Of a DNA stretch of 64,000 nt, positions 55,001-61,319 are shown in pieces. The DNA is taken from contig NZ_JAMXSB010000012.1 of assembly GCF_024124665.1 (NCBI RefSeq), positions 124,001-188,000 of the forward strand, written 5' to 3'. Under the pieces are notes generated by a model, which saw only the letters and a program-made list of their open reading frames with translations, had not been told where the DNA came from and did no database searches. Origin of the DNA: Pleionea sp. CnH1-48 (GTDB lineage Bacteria > Pseudomonadota > Gammaproteobacteria > Enterobacterales > Kangiellaceae). The position numbers were made by a program, and so were the translations under genes. How positions within the stretch are numbered: the stretch's first letter is position 1; each line of letters opens with the position of its first letter.

Positions 55001-55333
55001 CTGATTGTTCATCAAGCCATTAATTTTTTAAAAATGCCAGAGCGCCACCTGACACCGGATCAAGCGGTGATTGAGTCGGTAAAAAGTCGTGTACGCCCGA
55101 TCCTTATGAGCACCTTAACTTCCATCGGCGGTATGTTGCCACTGGTGCTAATGCCAGGGGCTGGTTCTGAACTTTATCGAGGATTAGGCGCTGTTGTGGT
55201 GGGAGGCTTATTGGTTGCCACGGTATTTACTTTGTTTCTGGTTCCGGTATTACTGAGTGTCATTTTTTCTTTTACCGAAAAACAATCGGCTCAGGCAACT
55301 TCAAGCTTACCAGAAGAAGCACCCGCTCAATGA
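52010..55333 (+). CDS. RND efflux pump permease (AcrB/HAE family)
   Basis: 1107 residues with 12 membrane segments and two large periplasmic loops. Landmarks: KYPVTVTVGIIISIMTG (TM1), the TM4 proton-relay helix AVGMVIDNAIVVIENIYRHLEMGK (Asp-Asn instead of the Asp-Asp of AcrB), and the second-half ILAGVVVNNAILIVHQAI and RVRPILMSTLTSIGGMLPLV. It exports drugs or other compounds in exchange for protons. The substrate cannot be told from sequence. It ends 8 bases from the convergent rsmJ. Confidence 0.92.
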   Translation: MKLVASAVKYPVTVTVGIIISIMTGILAFTRVPVQMTPNVDSVVISINTFWENATPLQIESDIITEQERVLGDVARLVSITSSSQAGSGNLRLEFENGTDINHALQQVLQKLDEVPSYPEGVLQPVVEPNDPERVNYISWVGLASTDPSFDPTKLYNFMERRLHPRLERIKGVSKVQIFGASERELQIQVDATTMANYGITYSELATTLRANNQTFSGGQLPDGKSNIRVRTVGRFHDIDTLRNMAIKRTSSGTIYLKDFAEIKLAYKERTDWVRARSLLMPFFSFQLQYGANVIQTMASIDAEIAELNKEGGLLHQKAQQLGIDGTLELVKTYDSSIYVNNAIDLVENNIVIGGILATLTLLLFLRSLSTIGVIAIAIPISVIASVVVLVALGRSINIVSLAGMAFAVGMVIDNAIVVIENIYRHLEMGKPSLKAAVEGTQEVSGAVLASTMTTLVVFVPVLFIQDSAGQLFKDIALAIMAAVGISFIVSVIVMPTVAAKLLTKKPASSSQPWLFKLEQFINQLPQKVSAIVQKLIKTGIRKATVIIVFFTVTFSGIAWLAPPMDYLPKGNFNAAIGILIPPPGYNIDQLYNIGRRIEQKLKPAWQQSSQKFAAESQLPQLPDSTPSPIIMVDGKAVPAPAIDQYFLVAWSGQMIQFAMPKDDRLTVDLVDYLNQSAAQAQIPDVISFAFQFPLFNTGGSTGSAISINLMGDDLNVVNQSASALMFKLMEEYSPYSVVPDPANFLLPTPELKLIPDDERLQMMNMSRQDLGLATAANGDGIILVRAFELDGILNDVKVLSKDAISANPINALMQSPLATPSGRVIDIQNVAEISRQQTSEKIRHVDRLRAVTLQFTPPPGLPLEQAIEHIDSLEQELRANQSINNSVEVNLSGSAGKLKDIQRALMGDGSFGGTISSSLFLALAIIYLVMVVLFQNWFYPMVIMVTVPLATFGGFAGLSWVHAASVADRYQPIQNLDVLTILGFVILAGVVVNNAILIVHQAINFLKMPERHLTPDQAVIESVKSRVRPILMSTLTSIGGMLPLVLMPGAGSELYRGLGAVVVGGLLVATVFTLFLVPVLLSVIFSFTEKQSAQATSSLPEEAPAQ

Positions 55334-55340
55334 ATCCAGT

Positions 55341-56093
55341 TTATTCGGAAAGATAAACATCAAACCGATGCTTTTTACTTTCAATTTGATAAGAGGGTTT
55401 TTCGTCGCCAACAAAAGGGGCATAGCCTGGACGTTTGACGACGACTCTTTTACTTGCGCAGTGCCTAGCAGCCGATAGCAAGGCACTGTCATCCAGATCT
55501 TCTCCTGCCAGCTGTTTAAAGATGCGCATTTCTTTTTTTACTAATGCACTTTTTTGTCGCGCTGGAAACATAGGATCCATATAGACAACATCAGGAGCCA
55601 CTAACGAATCATCTGCCAAATAATCAATGCTGTTAGCGAAAGAAAGTTTAAGTTGATCTTGAGCTAAGAAATTATCTTGGCTGGCATAGAGCCTTTCTAG
55701 CGCATTGTTTAACAACGCAAAGATTGGAGCAGAGCGTTCAACCGCTGTTACCTGACAACCAAGAGCTGCCAGAAGCAAAGATTCACGCCCCATACCTGCA
55801 GTGGCATCAATCACTGTAGGGGAGGCGTTGTGCTTCAGTCCAATGGCTTTTGCCAAAGGTTCCCTGCGTCCGCCACCATGCTTACGACGGTAAGTCATGG
55901 CACCGGATAACAGATCGAAAACCAGCTGAGATGGCTTATTGTCTAACTGACAGTGTAGGCTTAGCACCCCATCAGCAAGTCGCAACTGCCACTCCTGCTC
56001 ATTAACCACTGATTCTTCAACCATGGGGAGATTGAGCTTTTGACTGATGGACTCTAGCTTGGGGTCGGAGTAAAAACTGAGCTTAATTGACAT
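55341..56093 (-). CDS. rsmJ: RsmJ, 16S rRNA (guanine1516-N2)-methyltransferase
   Basis: A 250-residue class I methyltransferase. GGGRREPLAKAIG and the SAM-binding VIDATAGMGRESLLLAALG are the RsmJ signature; VYMDPMFPARQKSALVKKEM is the catalytic DP-x-F/Y-P loop, and VVKRPGYAP closes the domain. It methylates G1516 of 16S rRNA. The length matches the E. coli enzyme. Confidence 0.95.
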   Translation of the reverse strand: MSIKLSFYSDPKLESISQKLNLPMVEESVVNEQEWQLRLADGVLSLHCQLDNKPSQLVFDLLSGAMTYRRKHGGGRREPLAKAIGLKHNASPTVIDATAGMGRESLLLAALGCQVTAVERSAPIFALLNNALERLYASQDNFLAQDQLKLSFANSIDYLADDSLVAPDVVYMDPMFPARQKSALVKKEMRIFKQLAGEDLDDSALLSAARHCASKRVVVKRPGYAPFVGDEKPSYQIESKKHRFDVYLSE

Positions 56094-56117
56094 CTTTTAC
56101 TTCCTGTCCATTTAAGA

Positions 56118-56663
56118 TCAATAGTTAACCCCTTTGAGCAAATCCACAATATCCATCAGGTCCAGTCGTCGTTGTAAGGAGCGACGATTATCACGTAGGT
56201 CCTCAATTTCATCGCGAATTTCATCCCGTGCATGATCAGCAAGCTCTTTGCTTTCCAGTCGCTGACGCAAGTCGTAAACACGCTCTTCAATACGACTGAT
56301 CTCTTGCTCAACTTCCCAATACTCACGACCCAGACGATAGTTGCGACGGAACTCACCAGCCGTCGGCCCATGACAGACATCGTAATAGGTGTGTCCATTG
56401 CGACCTAACCAGGCACCGTGCAAAGGTTCACAGTAGGTACGCAATCCCTCTTCACGGCCACGGCGATAAGTCGTTCCGTCTAAACGAATACCATGCTCAG
56501 AGCAGGCTTCCTGATGAGAACTCAATCGCGATAAAGGCTGCCCATTTTGACCATCCTGCAATCCGATCCCATACCAGTCTCTGGCCTGACAATCGGATTT
56601 ACTCAAGGTAGCACAGCCGCTAAGGCCCAAACACGTAATTAGAACAATAAATAACCGGTTCAT
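56118..56663 (-). CDS. DUF2799 lipoprotein
   Basis: 181 residues with lipobox LGLSGC. The DUF2799 layout is clear: DWYGIGLQDGQNGQ, HQEACSEHGIRLDGTTYRRGREEGLRTYCEP and YYDVCHGPTAGEFRRNYRLGREYW, with conserved Cys, Gly and Tyr. The C-terminal 60 residues are a highly charged helix (EEISRIEERVYDLRQRL and similar), probably a coiled coil. The family is an envelope lipoprotein of unknown function. It lies 24 bases upstream of rsmJ on the same strand. Confidence 0.88.
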   Translation of the reverse strand: MNRLFIVLITCLGLSGCATLSKSDCQARDWYGIGLQDGQNGQPLSRLSSHQEACSEHGIRLDGTTYRRGREEGLRTYCEPLHGAWLGRNGHTYYDVCHGPTAGEFRRNYRLGREYWEVEQEISRIEERVYDLRQRLESKELADHARDEIRDEIEDLRDNRRSLQRRLDLMDIVDLLKGVNY

Positions 56664-56743
56664 TTTTCTACAGTTTTCCCACTAAGTGAATAAATGACAC
56701 ATAGAAACCATTATCTATGACCGTGAATATTTGCGCAAAAAAA

Positions 56744-56773
56744 TTGACAGACCAACTGGTCTGTTCATATAAT
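56744..56773 (+). promoter_or_regulatory. Consensus sigma-70 promoter of the MMPL exporter operon
   Basis: TTGACA (56744-56749) and TATAAT (56768-56773), both perfect hexamers, with an 18-base spacer. The operator described next fills the spacer. Confidence 0.85.
56747..56764. promoter_or_regulatory. Palindromic TetR-type operator within the promoter spacer
   Basis: ACAGACCA-AC-TGGTCTGT is a perfect 8-bp inverted repeat with a 2-base centre. Its place between -35 and -10 means a bound repressor would block RNA polymerase. The TetR gene at the end of the same operon is the likely ligand-responsive repressor (inference). Confidence 0.78.
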
Positions 56774-56875
56774 TCTTGTGGTTTTTCAGGGCTCGCTAGC
56801 CCTTAATTGTAAAGGTTTTCACTTCCTCAGCGATCAGACCTTCTGGTTTGGTCGCTATTTTCAGGAGATAATTTG

Positions 56876-59284
56876 ATGAATGAGAACAAGGTTGTCCAGT
56901 TTTCTAACTGGATAATTCGCTGGCGCTGGCTGGTCATTCTCGCCAGTATCGTGTCGGTGGTTGCCATGGCTTATGGCATGTCCAAAGCCTATTTTAAATC
57001 CGACTACCGTATCTTCTTCTCCGAAGACAATCCTCAGCTGATTGCTTTCGAAGATATTCAAGCTACTTACAACAAATCCGATAATGTTTTGATGGTCGTC
57101 ACTCCCAAAGACGGCAATGTATTCACTCAAAGCACACTTGCTTCCATTCAATGGTTAACCGAGCAGGCATGGAGCACACCTGATGTACTCCGTGTTGATT
57201 CCATCACTAACTTCCAGCATACCTGGGCCGAAGACGAAGATGATCTGATTGTTAAAGATCTGATTTGTTACCCCATGGCATTGCGCGAAGGCGTCTACGA
57301 TACGGACTGCTCACATCAGACGATTACACCGGAGCAGCTCGCAGCCTACACTGCTGACGACTTTAAAAAGATGGGCGACATTACGGTTAATGATCCTATC
57401 TTGAAAGATCGTTTGATCGCGCCTGATCGTTCAGTGACAGCTGTTAACATCACCGTTAATCTGCCCGAGAATCAGGATCAGAGAGTACTGGCTGTTGCGG
57501 CTTATGCTCGTGACCTGGCAAAGCAGATGGAAGCACGGGATCCTAACCTTGAAGTGCGTCTCACGGGTATCGTGATGATGAACGTATCTTTCCCTGAAGC
57601 ATCCATCGAAGATACCTCAACACTACTGCCCTTAATGTTCCTGGTCGTAATTGCCGTACTCTGGTTTATGGTCAGAACCTTTAGTGGTGTAATCGCTTCT
57701 ATCTTCCTGATTTTCTTCTCGATTTTAGGTGCAATGGGTAGCTTCATCTGGCTTGGTGGCTTCTTAACAGGTCCGGTTATGTCGGCTCCTATTATTATCC
57801 TGACCATGGCCGTTGCCGACTCAGTGCATATATTGGTGACCTTCCTGCAAAACTACCGCCAGACGGGAAATAAAAATCAGGCTCTGGGTGAGTCACTGCG
57901 CATCAACATGCAACCAGTATTCCTTACCAGTATCACCACGGTGATTGGCTTCTTAAGTATGAACTTCAGTGATGTACCACCACTTCGTGACCTGGGTAAC
58001 GTGGTTGCTATTGGTGTTTCTCTGGCGTTTATTTACTCGGTCACTTTCTTACCAGCAATGATGAGTTTGCTACCTGTAAAACAGCCAAAGTCAGAACCTA
58101 AGGCTTATCACTGGATGGATGGTTTAGGTGACTGGGTTATCAACAACCGTCGAGTGTTGTTGGTATCGTCAGCATTGCTTTCTATTGCCATTATCGCGTT
58201 CATTCCAAAGAACGAGCTTAACGATGAGTTTGTGAAATACTTCGACGAAAGTGTCGCCTTCCGTGCAGATACTGACTATGCCGAAGAACATCTAACAGGC
58301 TTATACAACATCTTTATCTCGGTTAAGTCTGGCGAAGAGCAGGGCATTAACAAACCTGAATATCTGCAAAAGGTTCGCGACTTCTCTGCATTTGCCTTAC
58401 AGCAATCAGAAGTGTTGCACGTTGAAACCTTAACCGACACCATGAAACGCCTTAACCGTAATATGCATGGCGATAGCCCCGAGTGGCATAAACTGCCAGA
58501 CAGCCGAGAACTGTCAGGTCAATACCTGTTACTGTATGAAATGTCGCTACCCAAAGGCTTGGACTTAACCAATCAGATCGATATTGATAAATCCGCTACA
58601 CGCCTTGGTATTACCATGAAATCCATTTCATCCAATGAAATGATCGACATTGAGCAGCGCTTTAAAAACTGGTTTGATACCAATGCACCTGAACTGCAAG
58701 TTCAACAAGCTAGCCCGAACTTGATGTTTGCTCACATTGGTGCGCGTAATATCAAAAGCTCGCTGACGGGAACGGCCATTGCACTGGTATTGATTTCATT
58801 AATCCTTATCTTCGCACTGCGTTCGCTCAAAATGGGTCTATTGAGCCTTATTCCTAACCTGGTTCCGGCAGGTCTGGCATTTGGACTGTGGGGCTTATTT
58901 GTCGGCCAGGTAGGTATGTCACTTGCGGTTGTTGCGGGTATGTCTCTGGGTATTGTGGTGGACGACACGGTACACTTTTTAAGTAAGTACCTACGTGCTC
59001 GTCGCGAGAAAGGCATGGACCCTCAGAACGCGGTTCGCTATGCCTTCAATACCGTGGGTATGGCCCTGACGGCAACCACCATTATATTGGTCGCTGGCTT
59101 CTACATCATGACCCTGTCTACTTTCACCATGAACAGTGACATGGGTGCTATGACTGCCATGACCATCGCATTAGCGTTAATTATCGATTTCTTAATGTTA
59201 CCCCCAATTTTGATGAAATTAGAGGAAAAGAGTAATGAGAAAAGCACTAGCAATTCTGAGCTTAGTAAGTCTGCTACCGCTTAG
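56876..59284 (+). CDS. MMPL/RND superfamily exporter
   Basis: 802 residues from ATG 56876 (AGGAG 8 bases upstream); the frame also allows a TTG just before. Two halves each hold one membrane helix, a periplasmic loop and a five- to six-helix membrane bundle: WLVILASIVSVVAMAYGM opens the first, VLLVSSALLSIAIIAFIP the second. Diagnostic motifs are IIILTMAVADSVHILVTFLQNYR and the equivalent MSLGIVVDDTVHFLSKYLRARRE, the sterol-sensing-domain-like proton relay of MMPL/HpnN-type exporters. These move lipids or hydrophobic compounds to the outer membrane, which fits the LolA-like partner that overlaps its 3' end by 50 bases. Confidence 0.9.
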   Translation: MNENKVVQFSNWIIRWRWLVILASIVSVVAMAYGMSKAYFKSDYRIFFSEDNPQLIAFEDIQATYNKSDNVLMVVTPKDGNVFTQSTLASIQWLTEQAWSTPDVLRVDSITNFQHTWAEDEDDLIVKDLICYPMALREGVYDTDCSHQTITPEQLAAYTADDFKKMGDITVNDPILKDRLIAPDRSVTAVNITVNLPENQDQRVLAVAAYARDLAKQMEARDPNLEVRLTGIVMMNVSFPEASIEDTSTLLPLMFLVVIAVLWFMVRTFSGVIASIFLIFFSILGAMGSFIWLGGFLTGPVMSAPIIILTMAVADSVHILVTFLQNYRQTGNKNQALGESLRINMQPVFLTSITTVIGFLSMNFSDVPPLRDLGNVVAIGVSLAFIYSVTFLPAMMSLLPVKQPKSEPKAYHWMDGLGDWVINNRRVLLVSSALLSIAIIAFIPKNELNDEFVKYFDESVAFRADTDYAEEHLTGLYNIFISVKSGEEQGINKPEYLQKVRDFSAFALQQSEVLHVETLTDTMKRLNRNMHGDSPEWHKLPDSRELSGQYLLLYEMSLPKGLDLTNQIDIDKSATRLGITMKSISSNEMIDIEQRFKNWFDTNAPELQVQQASPNLMFAHIGARNIKSSLTGTAIALVLISLILIFALRSLKMGLLSLIPNLVPAGLAFGLWGLFVGQVGMSLAVVAGMSLGIVVDDTVHFLSKYLRARREKGMDPQNAVRYAFNTVGMALTATTIILVAGFYIMTLSTFTMNSDMGAMTAMTIALALIIDFLMLPPILMKLEEKSNEKSTSNSELSKSATA

Positions 59285-60017
59285 TGTGGTCGCAGAGACC
59301 GCCGAAGAGAAAGGCTTGGCCATCGCTCAAGAGTCAGACCGACGTAACACTGGCTGGAGAGACTCCAAAGCCTCCATGGAAATGATTTTGCGCAACCAGG
59401 CGGGTCGCGAGAGCCGCCGCAAAATTCGTATCCAGAGCCTGGAAGTAGAAGGCGACGGTGACAAAGGCTTAACCATTTTTGATGAGCCAAAAGACGTTCA
59501 AGGCACAGCCTTTTTGTCTTTCTCTCACTCTATCAAGCCTGATGAGCAATGGTTGTATTTGCCCGCTTTGAAGCGTGTAAAACGTATTTCTTCTAGCAAC
59601 AAATCTGGTCCATTTATGGGCAGTGAATTCTCTTATGAAGACTTATCTTCATTTGAGTTAGAAAAATACAAGTTCAAATATTTACGTGACGACAAAGTGG
59701 GCGAGCATGATGTGTTTGTGTTAGAAAGCACACCTCAATACAAGCACTCAGGTTATAAGCGCCTGGTCACCTATATCGACAAAGCCGAGTATCGCTCAGT
59801 CAAGATCGAGTTCTATGACCGTCGCAACGAGTTGATGAAAACCTTGGTCAGCAGTGAATACCAGAAGTTTCTAGATAAATACTGGCGTCCGCTGAATATG
59901 GAAATGACCAATCACCAAACGGGCAAAAGCACAACGTTAAAGTGGTCTGACTACGAGTTCCAAACCGGAGTCAAAGAGTCCAACTTTAGCAAAAGCGCTT
60001 TGAAGCGTTTGCGTTAA
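59235..60017 (+). CDS. LolA-like outer-membrane lipoprotein-sorting protein
   Basis: 260 residues with signal peptide MRKALAILSLVSLLPLSVVA. The mature part is the LolA-like beta-baulk seen beside RND exporters: WRDSKASMEMILRNQAGRESRRKIRIQ, GTAFLSFSHSIKPDEQWLYLPALKRVKRISSSNKSGPFMGSEFSYEDL and KYWRPLNMEMTNHQTGKSTTLKW. It probably carries a lipid delivered by the MMPL exporter across the periplasm. The long 50-base overlap with the exporter gene makes coupled translation likely. Confidence 0.9.
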   Translation: MRKALAILSLVSLLPLSVVAETAEEKGLAIAQESDRRNTGWRDSKASMEMILRNQAGRESRRKIRIQSLEVEGDGDKGLTIFDEPKDVQGTAFLSFSHSIKPDEQWLYLPALKRVKRISSSNKSGPFMGSEFSYEDLSSFELEKYKFKYLRDDKVGEHDVFVLESTPQYKHSGYKRLVTYIDKAEYRSVKIEFYDRRNELMKTLVSSEYQKFLDKYWRPLNMEMTNHQTGKSTTLKWSDYEFQTGVKESNFSKSALKRLR

Positions 60018-60032
60018 TCGGGCTTCATAGAC

Positions 60033-60062
60033 GGTGTCAGTGATCAGCTGGTCACTGACACC
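60033..60062 (+). other. Hairpin between the LolA-like gene and tetR
   Basis: GGTGTCAGTGA / TCACTGACACC, a perfect 11-bp stem with an 8-base loop, 15 bases after the LolA-like stop. No T-run follows. It may limit read-through into tetR or protect the upstream mRNA. Confidence 0.6.
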
Positions 60063-60123
60063 AACGATGACCCACCTTATGTTTTTGAGTGTTATTGAAA
60101 AGTAGTAACAACGAGGTTGAATT

Positions 60124-60777
60124 ATGACATTACAGCGAAACCCTGATGAAACACGCCAGCGTATCCTGGATGCCGCCTTAGAAGAGATTCATTTGCGTGG
60201 CTTTCAAGGCATGCGGGTCGATCAATTGTTAGAGCGCACAGGCCTGACAAAAGGCGCACTGTATCATCACTTCGCTAATAAAATGTCCATTGGTTATGCC
60301 ATCGTTGAAGAAATTCTTGAGAAAGAAATACTGGAAAAATGGGTAGGCCCACTGGCCAAAACCAACAATCCAGTCGAATGTATTATTGAAATTTGCCGCA
60401 CCGAATCTCAATCCATGTCGCCTGATGAGCTAGAGAAAGGCTGTCCAATAAATAACCTGTCACAAGAAATGTCGCCCATCGACGAAGGTTTTCGTGAGCG
60501 TTTGGCCGGTGTTTACCAGATGTGGATAGAATCGATTGCGAATGCCTTACGTAAGGGCCAGAGCAACAATGTGATTCGTAAGGATATTAAGCCGGATAAT
60601 GTCGCTAAATTTTTGTTGGCCGCGCTGCAAGGTATTATAGGCGTTGCCAAATGTTGTAAGAGTGAAGAGTCGTTAGACGATATGGGCGAATGCCTCGGAG
60701 AGTACCTGTTTCAGCTGCAGACACCCGAAATACAGGCTTCTGCCGCGCAAAAAAAAGCCCCGAATCTTCGGGGCTAA
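60124..60777 (+). CDS. TetR/AcrR family repressor
   Basis: 217 residues. The N-terminal HTH is typical: TRQRILDAALEEIHLRGFQGMRVDQLLERTGLTKGALYHHFANK. The C-terminal helical ligand domain contains GCPINNLSQEMSP, found in the subgroup near fatty-acid or solvent-type regulators. It closes the exporter operon and probably represses it through the palindrome in the promoter at 56744. The last codons (GCCCCGAATCTTCGGGGC) double as a terminator for the opposite strand. Confidence 0.9.
   Translation: MTLQRNPDETRQRILDAALEEIHLRGFQGMRVDQLLERTGLTKGALYHHFANKMSIGYAIVEEILEKEILEKWVGPLAKTNNPVECIIEICRTESQSMSPDELEKGCPINNLSQEMSPIDEGFRERLAGVYQMWIESIANALRKGQSNNVIRKDIKPDNVAKFLLAALQGIIGVAKCCKSEESLDDMGECLGEYLFQLQTPEIQASAAQKKAPNLRG
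60749..60775 (-). terminator. Rho-independent terminator of the DUF6316 gene, inside the 3' end of tetR
   Basis: On the minus strand AGCCCCGAA pairs with TTCGGGGCT (2-base loop) and is followed by eight T. On the plus strand the same DNA encodes the last residues of TetR (APNLRG) and includes its stop. A weaker effect for the plus strand is possible. Confidence 0.85.
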
Positions 60778-60832
60778 TGTCATATCAAACAAACCTAACC
60801 AAGGGGGTCTGAACGTTTTGACCACCTTGGTA

Positions 60833-61039
60833 TTAAAAAGTTCTCCAACGGACCTGAGTTTTTTTCTGTTTTTCTTCTTTCTTTTGAATATGGGTCGCAT
60901 AACAGCTTAATTCCAACTCTGCGCTGTTCCTATCAGGAAAAGGCCCCATATCAATACCTTCGCGAGTCGCAAAAAACCAACCCTGCTTTTCTTGAAAAAC
61001 GCGATCACCGGATAACTTATATTGTGCGGACACGTCCAT
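60833..61039 (-). CDS. DUF6316 family small protein
   Basis: 68 residues; ATG 61039 is preceded at 8 bases by AAGGA. The core DRVFQEKQGWFFATREGIDMGPFPDRNSAELEL matches small DUF6316 proteins that contain a WFF-TREG-x-GPF motif. The C-terminal tail is Lys/Gln rich. It is cytoplasmic by appearance; function unknown. It is convergent with tetR and terminates inside that gene. Confidence 0.8.
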   Translation of the reverse strand: MDVSAQYKLSGDRVFQEKQGWFFATREGIDMGPFPDRNSAELELSCYATHIQKKEEKQKKTQVRWRTF

Positions 61040-61319
61040 GCCAGGAATCCTTTTTATAGAGTGGTTATGGAATGAGGGAAATTATAGCGAGTCGATATAA
61101 TCATTTCTGTAGGAAAAAAAGGGATGCTTTTGTAAGCGATCGTCCATTCATGGGCAACATATCGACCACATCAATATTTAAAAGCCATAAAGTTGCCACA
61201 TTTCACCCGTTTTTGTTGATAATAGCGTTTTAGAATAGGGTTAATAACCGTCGTACGGATAACAAAGATCCCCTGATCAAGCCATATATCCAAAGTATTT
61301 CAATCTGGAGTTTGCATTT

